Shown: positions 26,989-35,450 of the stretch, one piece after another
Layout of the letters: every line of letters starts with the position of its first letter
Position numbering within the stretch: the first letter of the stretch is position 1
Assembly: GCF_900496965.1 (NCBI RefSeq)
Contig: NZ_UFQB01000014.1
Location: forward strand, 1 to 64,000
Reading direction: 5' to 3'
DNA from: Achromobacter agilis
GTDB taxonomy: Bacteria; Pseudomonadota; Gammaproteobacteria; Burkholderiales; Burkholderiaceae_B
Length of the DNA stretch: 64,000 bases
Program-made: the position numbers and the translations under genes
The notes under the pieces: model-generated
Databases searched by the model: none
Told to the model about the DNA's origin: nothing
What the model saw: the letters and a program-made list of their open reading frames with translations, nothing else

Positions 26989-27963
26989 ATGCCTGCCGCT
27001 CCGTCCGCCTGCGAGCCGCTCATCGGGGATCACCCGTCGATGGCGGCGCTGCGCGATCTGGTCGGCCGGGTCGCCCGCAGCAAGGCCAGCATCGTCCTCA
27101 TCTACGGCGAAACCGGCACCGGCAAGGGGCTGGTCGCCCGCAACCTGCACGCGCAGTCGGCGCGCGCGGCCAAGGGCTATACCGAGATCAACTGCGCCGC
27201 CATCCCGGGCAACCTGCTCGAGTCCGAATTGTTCGGCCATGAACGCGGCGCGTTCACCGGGGCGGTGGCGCGCAAGACCGGCCTGCTCGAAGCCGCCAAC
27301 GGCGGCAGCGTGTTCCTGGACGAAATCCGCGAGCTGGATCCGGTCATGCAGGCCAAGATCCTGACCTTGCTGGACAGCCGGCGCTTCCGGCGCATCGGTT
27401 CAGTCCAGGAAGTTTCGGTCGATGCGCGCTTCATCGCCGCCACCAACAAGATCCTGTTGGGGGAAGTGCAGGCCGGGCGCTTCCGCGACGACCTGTATTA
27501 CCGCCTGCAGGTGGTGTCGATCAACCTGCCGCCGCTGCGCGAGCGCGGCGACGACGTCATCGTGCTGGCGCAGCGTTTCCTGGAACGCTACAACGCCACC
27601 CACGGCAGCCGTTTCACCGCCATCGATCCCGAGGTGCGGCGCATTTTCAAGGCCTACGCCTGGCCGGGCAATGTGCGTGAACTGAGCAATCTGCTGGAGC
27701 GCATCTGCATCCTGGAAGACGGCGGCACGGTGCTGGCGCGGCATCTGCCGCAGCGTATCCTGCGCGAAGCGGGCAAGCCTGCGCCCGCGGCCTCGCCTGC
27801 CGCCGCCGGCACCTACGCCGAACTGTCCGCGCAGTTCCAGCGCGGCCTGATCCGAGCGGCCTTGCAGGCCCAGGACGGCAACCTGGGGCGCACCGCCGAG
27901 TCCCTGGGACTCACGCGGCACGCCCTGCGCCATCAGATGCTCAAGTTGGGGCTGGAAGGCTGA
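26989..27963 (+). CDS. Sigma-54-dependent activator lacking a sensor domain (PspF-like layout)
   Basis: 324 residues. The AAA+ domain begins at the N-terminus: Walker A GETGTGKG (about 40-47), the sigma-54 contact loop GAFTGA (about 87-92), Walker B GGSVFLDEIREL and the R-finger segment FRDDLYYRLQVVSINLPPLRER. A linker rich in Ala/Pro leads to a Fis-type helix-turn-helix (TAESLGLTRHALRHQMLKLGL). There is no receiver, GAF, PAS or V4R domain, as in PspF (about 325 residues), so activity must be set by a partner protein or by amount. It lies 13 bp after orn and tail to tail with an operon that has an exact sigma-54 promoter, its likely target. Confidence 0.93.
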   Translation: MPAAPSACEPLIGDHPSMAALRDLVGRVARSKASIVLIYGETGTGKGLVARNLHAQSARAAKGYTEINCAAIPGNLLESELFGHERGAFTGAVARKTGLLEAANGGSVFLDEIRELDPVMQAKILTLLDSRRFRRIGSVQEVSVDARFIAATNKILLGEVQAGRFRDDLYYRLQVVSINLPPLRERGDDVIVLAQRFLERYNATHGSRFTAIDPEVRRIFKAYAWPGNVRELSNLLERICILEDGGTVLARHLPQRILREAGKPAPAASPAAAGTYAELSAQFQRGLIRAALQAQDGNLGRTAESLGLTRHALRHQMLKLGLEG

Positions 27964-27966
27964 GGC

Positions 27967-28929
27967 CTATTCCGCGCTGATGTTGTGCTTGCGCGCAATG
28001 CCTTGCCACAGGGCCAGTTCCTCGCGCACGCGCGTGCCGAATTCGGCGCTGTCCATGCGCGACGGCACGGTGCCGTCCAGGTCCAGCAATGCCTTCATTT
28101 CGGGCGAAGCCGAGATTTCGACCAGCGCAGCGTTGAGCTTGTCGATGTAAGGCTGCGGCGTGCCCGCTGGCGCGAACACGCCCACCCAGATCTGCACGGA
28201 GTAGCCCGGCAGCGCCTGGGCGGCCGGCGGCAGGTCGGGGAACGCCGCGGAGGGCGATTGCGCCGTGGTGGCCAGCAGCTTGACCTTCTTGCCCTGCACC
28301 ACGGGGGCCAGCGTGCTGTAGTTGGACAGCATGACATGGATCAGCCCGCCGGCCAGGTCCGAAGCGGCGTTGGCCGCGCCCTTGTATGGCACATGGGTCA
28401 TCTCCGTGCCGGCCGCGTCGTCCAGCATGACGGTGGCCAGATGCGCCAGCGAACCGACGCCGGCGCTGCCGTAGTTCAAGGCGCCCGGCTTGCTGCGCGC
28501 TGCTTCCAGCAACTGCTTCAACGAGGTGTAGGGCGTCTGCGCCGAGGCGGCGATGACCAGCGGTCCCTGTCCTATCATCGCCACCGGCGCGAACTGCTTG
28601 AGCGAGTCGTAGGGCAGGTGAGGCTGGGTGGCGGCGGTGGTAAGGAAGGTCGACGAGGTCAAGAGCAGCACCGAGCCGTCCTTGGCCGAGCGGGCCACGT
28701 ACTCGGAACCGATAGCGCCGGCCGCGCCGCCGCGGTTTTCCACGATCACCGTGTTGCCGAAGCGGGCCGCAAGCTGCGGCGCGATCGCGCGGGCGATCGC
28801 GTCATTGCTGGCGCCGGCGGTGAACGGCACCACGATCTTGACCTGCTTGGGCACATCCGTCTGGGCCGCGGCCGCGCCGGCCAGCAGGGATGCCGCCAGG
28901 AACAACGTTGTTTGCATTAGCGCTTTCAT
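27967..28929 (-). CDS. Bug-family (TctC-type) periplasmic solute-binding receptor
   Basis: 320 residues with a signal peptide cut near AAA-Q at about residue 22. The mature start PKQVKIVVPFTAGASNDAIARAIAPQ and the FGNTVIVENRGGAAGAIGSEYVAR stretch are the Bug pattern. It is the third gene of the sigma-54-controlled operon, 59 bp after DUF4387. It likely binds the organic acid that the AtuA-like and DUF4387 proteins act on. Its stop is three bases from the stop of the activator gene on the other strand. Confidence 0.92.
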   Translation of the reverse strand: MKALMQTTLFLAASLLAGAAAAQTDVPKQVKIVVPFTAGASNDAIARAIAPQLAARFGNTVIVENRGGAAGAIGSEYVARSAKDGSVLLLTSSTFLTTAATQPHLPYDSLKQFAPVAMIGQGPLVIAASAQTPYTSLKQLLEAARSKPGALNYGSAGVGSLAHLATVMLDDAAGTEMTHVPYKGAANAASDLAGGLIHVMLSNYSTLAPVVQGKKVKLLATTAQSPSAAFPDLPPAAQALPGYSVQIWVGVFAPAGTPQPYIDKLNAALVEISASPEMKALLDLDGTVPSRMDSAEFGTRVREELALWQGIARKHNISAE

Positions 28930-28988
28930 GATCGATTCTCTAGGAGAGCGGAGGTTGGAGCGGGCGCCGGACGCGGCGCCCGCGGCGT

Positions 28989-29321
28989 TCAGTCCGGCAT
29001 GGGGACAGCGACGTCCAGCAGCGGCGCATACTGCTGCGCGCCGAAGATATCGCCGTCGCCCGCCGAGCCGCTGGGCGCCAGCCGGTAGATCGTGAACTTG
29101 ATGGCCAGGCCGGGATCGTAATGCACGAAGTCGGAGATCCGGCCGTCGTCGATGCGGTAGAGCGCCGCGACGCTGGCGCGCGTCAGTGCGCCGGAGCGCT
29201 TGACCGCCTCGTAGACCGACGGATCCCGGAAGATGATGTCGAAGGTGATCTTGTTCACGCCCGCGTTCTTGCTGCGGATGGTCTTGGCCAGGGAGCTGAG
29301 TTTCTGGGTGTTCATGGTCAT
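28989..29321 (-). CDS. DUF4387 family protein
   Basis: 110 residues. I recognise it as DUF4387, a small domain that is found next to, or fused with, AtuA-like (DUF1446) proteins. KLSSLAKTIRSKNAGVNKITFDIIF at the start and a short C-terminal run are typical. The start may be 29321 or the in-frame ATG at 29315. It lies 6 bp after the AtuA-like gene, so they probably form a complex. The reaction is unknown. Confidence 0.82.
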   Translation of the reverse strand: MTMNTQKLSSLAKTIRSKNAGVNKITFDIIFRDPSVYEAVKRSGALTRASVAALYRIDDGRISDFVHYDPGLAIKFTIYRLAPSGSAGDGDIFGAQQYAPLLDVAVPMPD

Positions 29322-29327
29322 GCCGGC

Positions 29328-30689
29328 TCAGGCGCCAGCCTCGGTGAGGTGGGTCGGGAAGAGTTCGCGGGCGTCGGCCACCGGCAAGGTGTGGTTCAGG
29401 GTCCAGCGGTAGGCGGCGCTCGTGCGCACCACCTCGTCCAGCGGGAACGACACCGAGCCGGCCGTGCCCTTCACGTCGGGCAGGCGGGCGTAGAACATCT
29501 GCCGCAGGCCCGTCAGCGTCAGTTCCTCGGCCATTTCGGCGGTCGGCGCCACGCCCTGGACCATGACGCACAGCTCATGGCCGGGCTGGTCGCGCAGCGG
29601 TTCCAGGTCGCCCATGACGCCATCGCGCCCGTAGACCTTGTAGTGCAGCGCATAGCCCGAGTCGCCGAAGCGTTCGCGCACCTTGTCGCGCGCCCAGGCG
29701 ATGACGCGGTCCACGTTTTCTATGGTGTAGGGATCTCGGATGCCGCAGAGCCCCAGGTAGCGTTCGCCGACTTTGCCGGCGCCTTCCAGCTTCACGCGCA
29801 CCTGGTCGGCGGGCAGGAAGCGCGATCCTGTGATGCGGGTGGTCTTGTCGGTCAGCTGCTCGTAGTGGCAATGGGTCATGTCCAGCTTGCCGCCCGCGAA
29901 GTATTCCTCATAGGGGTTGGACCGTTCGTACATGGCATGGCCGGCCACCGACGCGATGGTGCAGCGCTGGTCGGGGTGCATGGCGGTGACGCGCACGTCT
30001 TCCGCCGAGATCTCGCCCATCACGGTTTCCTTGCCGCCGTAGGGCTCGGCGCAGAATGACGCGCATTCCAGCACCTTGCCCAGGTAATAGGCCTTGTCGG
30101 CGTCGAAGCCCCGGTGCAGCGCGGGGGCGGCGAACACCGCGGCGTCCGAACTGCGGCCGCCGATGACCACGTCCGCGCCGGCCTCCAGCAGTTCGATATA
30201 GGGATGCACGCCGGCCACTGCCACGATGCGGTCCGTGGCGTCGAGCTCGGCTTCCGTCAAATCGGCGTAACCGTCCAGCCCGGCGACCTGGGCGCCGTCG
30301 CGCAGCGCGCGGCGCACGCGCTCCTTGTCTACCTCGGAATAGAAGTAGCCGATCTTGAACGGCGCCAGCCCATGTTCGGCCGCGATCTCCTTGATCAGCC
30401 GCACGTACAGGTCGACGCGGCTGTTCGCGCCGGTATCGCCGGCCGATCCCACGATCATGGGCACGCCCAGCTTGCGCGCGGCCAGGAGCATCTGCTCCAG
30501 GTCGTGGCGCTGCCACGCCTGCGGGCTGGTGGACGTGTCGGACCCCAGCGGCACCGGGCCCACGTCGTCGCTGCCCGAGTCGGCGGCGATGCAATCCGGG
30601 CCGGCGGCAACCCCGCGCTGAAAGCTGTCGGTGCGCAGCGGGGCGAATCCTAAGTGCCCGTTCGGGCAGATGATGCTCATGGAACGCAT
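29328..30689 (-). CDS. AtuA-like (DUF1446) acyclic terpene utilisation family protein
   Basis: 453 residues. The N-terminal half carries DCIAADSGSDDVGPVPLGSD (about 32-51) and MIVGSAGDTGANSRVDLYV (about 79-97), and the middle has ADVVIGGRSSDAAVFAAPAL, features of the AtuA/DUF1446 family. AtuA takes part in citronellol/geraniol breakdown in Pseudomonas, but most family members sit, as here, beside a Bug receptor and DUF4387 with no atuC/atuF genes, so another hydroxy- or keto-acid substrate is likely. The gene is first in its operon, with a leader of about 47 nt from an exact sigma-54 promoter. Confidence 0.88.
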   Translation of the reverse strand: MRSMSIICPNGHLGFAPLRTDSFQRGVAAGPDCIAADSGSDDVGPVPLGSDTSTSPQAWQRHDLEQMLLAARKLGVPMIVGSAGDTGANSRVDLYVRLIKEIAAEHGLAPFKIGYFYSEVDKERVRRALRDGAQVAGLDGYADLTEAELDATDRIVAVAGVHPYIELLEAGADVVIGGRSSDAAVFAAPALHRGFDADKAYYLGKVLECASFCAEPYGGKETVMGEISAEDVRVTAMHPDQRCTIASVAGHAMYERSNPYEEYFAGGKLDMTHCHYEQLTDKTTRITGSRFLPADQVRVKLEGAGKVGERYLGLCGIRDPYTIENVDRVIAWARDKVRERFGDSGYALHYKVYGRDGVMGDLEPLRDQPGHELCVMVQGVAPTAEMAEELTLTGLRQMFYARLPDVKGTAGSVSFPLDEVVRTSAAYRWTLNHTLPVADARELFPTHLTEAGA

Positions 30690-30747
30690 TGGTATAGTCT
30701 CTTCGGTTGGGTCGTCCGGTCTCGCTCGTACCGGCCTTGGCTATAAC

Positions 30748-30762
30748 GCAAAATGCGTGCCA
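30748..30762 (-). promoter_or_regulatory. Sigma-54 (-24/-12) promoter of the AtuA-like/DUF4387/Bug operon
   Basis: On the minus strand the bases read TGGCACG-CATT-TTGC, an exact match to the RpoN consensus TGGCACG-N4-TTGC with correct GG/GC spacing. Transcription would start near 30736, about 47 nt before the ATG at 30689. A sigma-54 activator gene lies at the far end of the operon. Confidence 0.93.
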
Positions 30763-30823
30763 GCCCGAAACGCCCGGGCGCCCCGCAAATTCGCTGCGAC
30801 TGGCACATCGCTGGTCGTGGTTT

Positions 30824-30859
30824 GTGGGTAAATTTCCACGCATTGCGTGAATTTCACGC
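30824..30859. promoter_or_regulatory. Candidate upstream activator sites for the sigma-54 regulator
   Basis: GCGTGAA-T-TTCACGC (30845-30859) is a perfect 15-bp palindrome centred about 90 bp upstream of the -24 box. A weaker related site, GTGGGTAAATTTCCAC, lies at 30824-30839; the two share an AAATTT/AATTTC centre and are about 20 bp apart, two helix turns. This is the position and layout expected of enhancer sites for a Fis-type activator. They lie 49-84 bp before the naxE start on the other strand. Confidence 0.72.
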
Positions 30860-30907
30860 GTCACTGCGCGTGCATCCACCGGCCAGGCCGGCCCGTAGGT
30901 ATCCGCC

Positions 30908-31543
30908 ATGCAAGCCTGTTATTCCGTTGCCCAGATCCGCGATGCCGAACGCCAGGCGCTGGCGGGCGGCAGGCGGCTGATGCCCTTGGCAGGGGCGGCC
31001 GCGGCGCGTTTCGTGGCGGCGAGGGTCGCGCCGGGGACGGTAGTGCTGGCGCTGGCCGGGCCCGGCAACAACGGCGGCGACGCCCTGGAAGCGGCGACCC
31101 TGCTACGCGCGATGGGCCACGATGTGCGGGTGCTGTTGCCAGCGGGCGCGCAGGGGCTGCCCGCTGACGCCGCCCGGGCGCATGCTGGCTGGACCGCGGC
31201 GGGCGGCGCCACGCTGTCTGTGCTCGAGCCGGGATTCGTGCCCGGCGTGGTCATCGACGGCCTGTTCGGCATCGGGCTGAATCGTCCGCTGGGCGCGGAT
31301 TGGCAGGCGCTGGTGGATATGGTCAATGGCTGGAACGTGCCGGTGCTGGCGCTGGATGTGCCCAGCGGCGTCGACGCGGAGACGGGCAAGCCGCTGGGCC
31401 GGCCGATCCGCGCATGCTGGACCCTGTCTTTCATTGCCCGGGCACGCGGACTGGCCCAGCCGGGCGCCGGGGACGGCGCCATCGGCGAATGGCATCTGGA
31501 GACGCTAGGCGTTGCGATGCCGGCCGCAGAGGGCGACGGCTGA
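30908..31543 (+). CDS. naxE: NAD(P)H-hydrate epimerase (YjeF_N domain only)
   Basis: 211 residues with the motif [21 protein letters not shown] (about 50-69) and the catalytic-Asp region [14 protein letters not shown] (about 116-129). The domain interconverts R and S forms of hydrated NAD(P)H so that the dehydratase can repair them. Many bacteria have it fused to the dehydratase (Nnr, about 500 residues); here it stops after the epimerase, so the dehydratase must be elsewhere. Its promoter shares the region with the divergent sigma-54 operon. Confidence 0.88.
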   Translation: MQACYSVAQIRDAERQALAGGRRLMPLAGAAAARFVAARVAPGTVVLALAGPGNNGGDALEAATLLRAMGHDVRVLLPAGAQGLPADAARAHAGWTAAGGATLSVLEPGFVPGVVIDGLFGIGLNRPLGADWQALVDMVNGWNVPVLALDVPSGVDAETGKPLGRPIRACWTLSFIARARGLAQPGAGDGAIGEWHLETLGVAMPAAEGDG

Positions 31544-31580
31544 GCGCGATCCAAAAGCGGGGCCGCCAGGGCCCCGTGTT

Positions 31581-32510
31581 TCAGGCTGGCCGGCCGCCGA
31601 AGCGCGACGCGATGTCGGCCGCCAGCGGCGCATACCGTTCATTGTCGCGGCCGGCCAGGGCGTTCAGGTGTGCTTCCGAGGCATCGAACACCCGCCAGTA
31701 GATGCGGCCGCAGATATCGCGGGCCGCATGGCCGGGCCAGTTGTCGGGCAGCATCGGGCCGGGCAACTGCGGATCGTGCAGAACGATCCGGCGCCAGCTG
31801 TGCAGCAGCATGACCCGGACGATGAACGCGTCGGGCGGTGAGGGCGGGGCTTCCAGCAGCTTTTCCAGCGGGCCGAAGTTCTTCGTGAACTGCCGGTACT
31901 GTTCGGCCACGTCTTCCAGGTTCCAGCACTGCGAGGCCAGGCTGGCTATCGGCAGCCCGCCGGCGCCGGCCAGGTCGCGGGCCGACAGCACCAGCGCCCG
32001 GTCCGGGATGCCCAGCTTTTCCAGGATGTCGTGCGCCGCGCGCGCCTCGGTATGAGGATGGGCGAAGAGCCCGGGCGCGATCATGCCGAACCCTTCCCAG
32101 ACCAGTTCCCGGCGCAGTTCCGCGCGCTCGGCCAGGCCGTTTCCGGTGCGCGGCAGCGCAACCAGCGTCCATTCCCCGTTCCATTCCTGCGGCGCGCCCT
32201 CGTAGATGCGCTGGGAGGCGTGCGCGGTGTGGCGCAAGCCCTGGTCGGAGATCTGGTAGAGGCTGCGGCGCCCTTGGCGTTCGGATTGCAGCCAGTTCTG
32301 GGCGACCAGCCGGAACACGCTGGTACGCAGCAGGCGTTCGTTGATGCCCAGCGGCGCCAGCAGTTCGATCAGATCGCCCAGCCAGATAGCGCCGCCGTGG
32401 GGGGCCAGGGCGTCTCCCAGCAGGCTGACGCAGAGCGATTTCGCGCGCGGCGGATCGTTCTTGATCAGGCGGGACAGGAAGCGGTCCAGGGAGGACTGAG
32501 GGTTTGCCAT
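31581..32510 (-). CDS. paaX: Phenylacetic acid degradation repressor PaaX
   Basis: 309 residues from the ATG at 32510. The N-terminal winged helix (AKSLCVSLLGDALAPHGGAI, then LRTSVFRLVAQNWL) and the C-terminal PaaX domain match the GntR-like repressor that senses phenylacetyl-CoA. It is divergent from paaA, with a good sigma-70 promoter and an inverted repeat between. The frame is open further upstream, but the extra residues do not look like PaaX. It should silence the paa operon until phenylacetyl-CoA forms. Confidence 0.93.
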   Translation of the reverse strand: MANPQSSLDRFLSRLIKNDPPRAKSLCVSLLGDALAPHGGAIWLGDLIELLAPLGINERLLRTSVFRLVAQNWLQSERQGRRSLYQISDQGLRHTAHASQRIYEGAPQEWNGEWTLVALPRTGNGLAERAELRRELVWEGFGMIAPGLFAHPHTEARAAHDILEKLGIPDRALVLSARDLAGAGGLPIASLASQCWNLEDVAEQYRQFTKNFGPLEKLLEAPPSPPDAFIVRVMLLHSWRRIVLHDPQLPGPMLPDNWPGHAARDICGRIYWRVFDASEAHLNALAGRDNERYAPLAADIASRFGGRPA

Positions 32511-32558
32511 TAGATGGGGCCGCGGGCGGCCGATATCGGGTTCGGCAATATGATACAT

Positions 32559-32613
32559 AAATCTAATGTGATACAGATTTGAGTTTGACAATGAATTTTT
32601 TGTATTAAATAAT
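32559..32613 (+). promoter_or_regulatory. paaA promoter with candidate PaaX operator
   Basis: A strong sigma-70 promoter is present: TTGACA at 32585-32590, 17 bp, AATAAT at 32608-32613, giving a start near 32620. Just upstream lies AAATCT-N10-AGATTT (32559-32580). A TGATACA heptamer occurs at 32551-32557 and again at 32569-32575. These are good PaaX-site candidates, though they differ from the E. coli TGATTC-type site. Confidence 0.75.
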
Positions 32614-32683
32614 CCGCCTATGACATGACGGCACTGCGGAACGTTTGCTTTGCGTTTTCGCAAACCGTCTCAAGGAGACAGAC

Positions 32684-33673
32684 ATGTACGCACAACTCGT
32701 CGAAACCGGCGTCAAGCAGGTCAAGACCGCGGACCAGCTCGAAGGCCAGGAACAGGCGTTTCAGCGCCGCATCGACGATGGCATCCGCATCGAGGCCAAG
32801 GACTGGATGCCGGAGGCCTACCGCAAGACCCTCGTGCGCCAGATTTCCCAGCACGCGCACTCCGAAATCGTGGGCATGCTGCCCGAAGGCAACTGGATCA
32901 CCCGCGCGCCTTCGCTCAAGCGCAAGGCCATCCTGCTGGCCAAGGTCCAGGACGAGGCCGGCCACGGGCTCTACCTGTACAGCGCCGCGGAAACCCTGGG
33001 CGTGTCGCGCGACGATCTGATCGACGACCTCCACGCCGGCCGCGCCAAGTACTCCAGCATCTTCAATTACCCCACGCTCAGCTGGGCCGACATCGGCATG
33101 ATCGGCTGGCTGGTCGACGGCTCGGCCATCATCAACCAGATTCCCCTGTGCCGCTGCTCCTACGGTCCGTATGCGCGCGCCATGGTGCGTGTCTGTAAGG
33201 AGGAATCCTTCCACCAGCGCCAGGGCTACGACCTGCTGATGCAGATGTGCCTGCACGGCACGCCCGAACAGAAGGCGATGGTGCAGGATTCCCTCAACCG
33301 CTGGTGGTGGCCTGCGCTGATGATGTTCGGCCCGTCCGACGCCGATTCCCCCAACAGCGCCCAATCCATGGCCTGGAAGATCAAGCTCTTCTCCAACGAC
33401 GAGCTGCGCCAGAAGATGGTCGACCAGACCGTGCCGCAAGCCGAGTTCCTGGGCCTGACCGTTCCCGACCCCGACCTGAAGTGGAACGCCGAGCGCGGCC
33501 ACTACGATTTCGGCGAGATCGATTGGAGCGAGTTCTACGCGGTGCTCAAGGGCAACGGCCCGTGCAACCGCGAGCGCCTGGCGGCGCGCGTCAAGGCCCA
33601 CGAAGACGGCGCCTGGGTACGCGACGCGCTGGTCGCGCATGCCGACAAGCAGGCCGAGCGCAAAGCCGCCTGA
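32684..33673 (+). CDS. paaA: 1,2-phenylacetyl-CoA epoxidase, catalytic subunit PaaA
   Basis: 329 residues. The di-iron carboxylate ligands are visible in [16 protein letters not shown] (about 90-105) and [15 protein letters not shown] (about 172-186). It oxidises phenylacetyl-CoA to the ring 1,2-epoxide as part of PaaABCE. AAGGAGA precedes the chosen ATG; earlier in-frame starts are not needed. It is first of the paa operon; a REP-like element fills the space before paaB. Confidence 0.97.
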   Translation: MYAQLVETGVKQVKTADQLEGQEQAFQRRIDDGIRIEAKDWMPEAYRKTLVRQISQHAHSEIVGMLPEGNWITRAPSLKRKAILLAKVQDEAGHGLYLYSAAETLGVSRDDLIDDLHAGRAKYSSIFNYPTLSWADIGMIGWLVDGSAIINQIPLCRCSYGPYARAMVRVCKEESFHQRQGYDLLMQMCLHGTPEQKAMVQDSLNRWWWPALMMFGPSDADSPNSAQSMAWKIKLFSNDELRQKMVDQTVPQAEFLGLTVPDPDLKWNAERGHYDFGEIDWSEFYAVLKGNGPCNRERLAARVKAHEDGAWVRDALVAHADKQAERKAA

Positions 33674-33682
33674 AAGGATGAA

Positions 33683-33773
33683 GCCCACCCCCGAAGCGCT
33701 GCGCGCTTCCCCCTTAGGCGGGCCCCCCTCAAGGGGCGCCGCTGCGGACCGGCAAAGCCGGCTCCGCGCGGCC
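33683..33773. repeat. REP-like intergenic element, copy 1 (paaA-paaB)
   Basis: A 91-bp element starting GCCCACCCCCGAAGCGCT and ending CTCCGCGCGGCC. It contains nested palindromes: GAAGCGC-TGC-GCGCTTC and CCGGC-AAA-GCCGG. Copy 2 at 38271-38362 is about 95% identical. It begins 9 bp after the paaA stop. Confidence 0.9.
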
Positions 33774-33869
33774 GCGCTACGGCTCCGGTAGGCGAGCATC
33801 CAGACTCACTCTTCTAACCATTGCAGATCAGGGCGCGCCGCGCGCGCCCGGCATTCAAGGACATCCATC

Positions 33870-34154
33870 ATGAGCAAAGACTGGCCCCTGTGGGAAGTAT
33901 TCATCCGCAGCCAGCACGGCCTGGCGCACAAGCACGTCGGCAGCCTGCATGCCCCCGACGCCGAAATGGCGATCAACCACGCCCGCGACGTCTACACGCG
34001 CCGCAACGAAGGCCTGAGCATCTGGGTGGTGCGCGCCTCCGACATCTCGGCCAGCAGCCCGGGCGACAAGGATCCGCTGTTCGAACCGGCCAACAGCAAG
34101 GTTTACCGGCATCCCACGTTCTTTCCGATGCCCGAAGAAATCAAGCACATGTAA
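33870..34154 (+). CDS. paaB: 1,2-phenylacetyl-CoA epoxidase subunit PaaB
   Basis: 94 residues, the normal size of PaaB. WPLWEVFIRSQHGLAHKHVGSLHA at the N-terminus and NHARDVYTRRNEGLSIWVV are diagnostic. PaaB is a small subunit needed to bridge the AC heterodimers. It is followed by paaC after 15 bp. The space before it (about 195 bp) holds the REP-like element. Confidence 0.97.
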   Translation: MSKDWPLWEVFIRSQHGLAHKHVGSLHAPDAEMAINHARDVYTRRNEGLSIWVVRASDISASSPGDKDPLFEPANSKVYRHPTFFPMPEEIKHM

Positions 34155-34169
34155 GGCGGCGGGGGAGAC

Positions 34170-34934
34170 ATGGACAAGACTCTGTTTGAATACCTGCTGC
34201 GTCTGGGCGATTCCTCGCTCATCCTGTCGCAGCGGCTGGGTGCCTGGACCGGGCATGGCCCCATCCTGGAAGAAGACCTGGCGCTGACCAACACCGCGCT
34301 GGATCTGCTGGGCCAGGCCCGCATGTGGCTGACGCTGGCCGGCGAAGTCGAGGGTGCGGACCGGGACGAAGATGCGCTGGCCTACCTGCGCGACACGCAC
34401 CAGTTCCACAACGTGCTGCTGGTGGAACGTCCCAACGGCAACTACGCCGACACCATGGCGCGCCAGTTCCTGTTCGACGTCTGGCACTACTTCCTGCTGC
34501 AGCGCCTGGAACAGTCGTCCGACGAGCGCGTCGCCGCCATCGCGGCCAAGGCCATCAAGGAAGTGACCTACCACGTGCGCCGTTCATCGGATATGGTGGT
34601 GCGCCTGGGCGACGGCACGACGGAAAGCCACGCCAAGATGCAGTCGGCCATCGACGACGCCTGGCGCTTCACGGGTGAATTGTTCGCCGACGACGCAGTC
34701 GACCAGGACATCGCCGCCCGCGGCATCGGCTGTGAGCTGTCCGCCCTGCGCCAGCCCTGGCTGGCGCACGTGCGGGAAGTGCTGGAAGAAGCCACGCTGG
34801 CGGTGCCGGACGAGGCCGCCGCCAACCATCTGGCGTACCGCGGCGGCCGCCAGGGCAGGCACACCGAGGAACTGGGCTACGTTCTGGCCGAAATGCAGTT
34901 CCTGCCGCGCGCCTATCCGGGAGCCACGTGGTGA
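34170..34934 (+). CDS. paaC: 1,2-phenylacetyl-CoA epoxidase structural subunit PaaC
   Basis: 254 residues, a ferritin-fold relative of PaaA. LGAWTGHGPILEEDLALTNTALDLLGQA (about 22-49) and RQFLFDVWHYFLL identify it. It stabilises PaaA and lacks the full di-iron site. GGGGGAG lies before the ATG. Its stop overlaps the paaD start. Confidence 0.97.
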   Translation: MDKTLFEYLLRLGDSSLILSQRLGAWTGHGPILEEDLALTNTALDLLGQARMWLTLAGEVEGADRDEDALAYLRDTHQFHNVLLVERPNGNYADTMARQFLFDVWHYFLLQRLEQSSDERVAAIAAKAIKEVTYHVRRSSDMVVRLGDGTTESHAKMQSAIDDAWRFTGELFADDAVDQDIAARGIGCELSALRQPWLAHVREVLEEATLAVPDEAAANHLAYRGGRQGRHTEELGYVLAEMQFLPRAYPGATW

Positions 34935-35437
34935 ACGCGCTGGCGCCCGTGTCCGCCGACCAGGTGTACGCCTGGCTGCAGGAGGTCCCCGATCCGGAGA
35001 TCCCCGTGCTGTCCGTGGTGGATCTGGGCGTGGTGCGGGATGTGTCCTGGGAGGACGGCGCCTGTGTCGTCGTCATCACGCCCACGTATTCCGGTTGCCC
35101 GGCCATGCGCGAGATCACCCAGGACATCCAGCAGACGCTGGCCCGCCACGGCGTTGCCGATGTGCGCGTGCAGACCCGGCTGGCGCCGGCCTGGACGACC
35201 GACTGGATGAGCGAGAAGGGGCGCGAGGCGCTCAAGGGCTACGGCATTGCCGCGCCCGCCGAGCGCGCCGTCGACATCTCCGGCATCAGCCGCCGCGCGG
35301 CCGGCCCCGCCATCGCCTGCCCGCGCTGCGGGTCGCGCGATACGCGCCTTGTCAGCAATTTCGGATCCACATCGTGCAAGGCGCTGTATCGCTGCGTGTC
35401 CTGCCGCGAGCCCTTCGATTATTTCAAGACTCACTGA
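34928..35437 (+). CDS. paaD: Phenylacetate-CoA oxygenase assembly protein PaaD
   Basis: 169 residues from GTG 34928, or one fewer from GTG 34931, which overlaps the paaC stop (GTGA). It has an N-terminal MIP18/DUF59 domain with PDPEIPVLSVVDLGVV and TYSGCPAM, then a C-terminal zinc ribbon CPRCGS...CKALYRCVSCRE. PaaD is thought to help install iron-sulfur or di-iron centres in the epoxidase. It is followed by paaE after 13 bp. Confidence 0.95.
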   Translation: MVNALAPVSADQVYAWLQEVPDPEIPVLSVVDLGVVRDVSWEDGACVVVITPTYSGCPAMREITQDIQQTLARHGVADVRVQTRLAPAWTTDWMSEKGREALKGYGIAAPAERAVDISGISRRAAGPAIACPRCGSRDTRLVSNFGSTSCKALYRCVSCREPFDYFKTH

Positions 35438-35450
35438 GAGCGGTTTCGAA

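Noticed and set aside
30801..30816. Plus-strand TGGCAC as a second sigma-54 promoter for naxE
   Set aside because: The -12 position reads GT in place of GC, so the essential element is missing.
33683..33799. Peptide LEGGPPKGEARSASGVG read on the minus strand here and at 38271-38362
   Set aside because: It is the translation of the REP-like element, not a protein domain; it appears only because the DNA repeat occurs twice.
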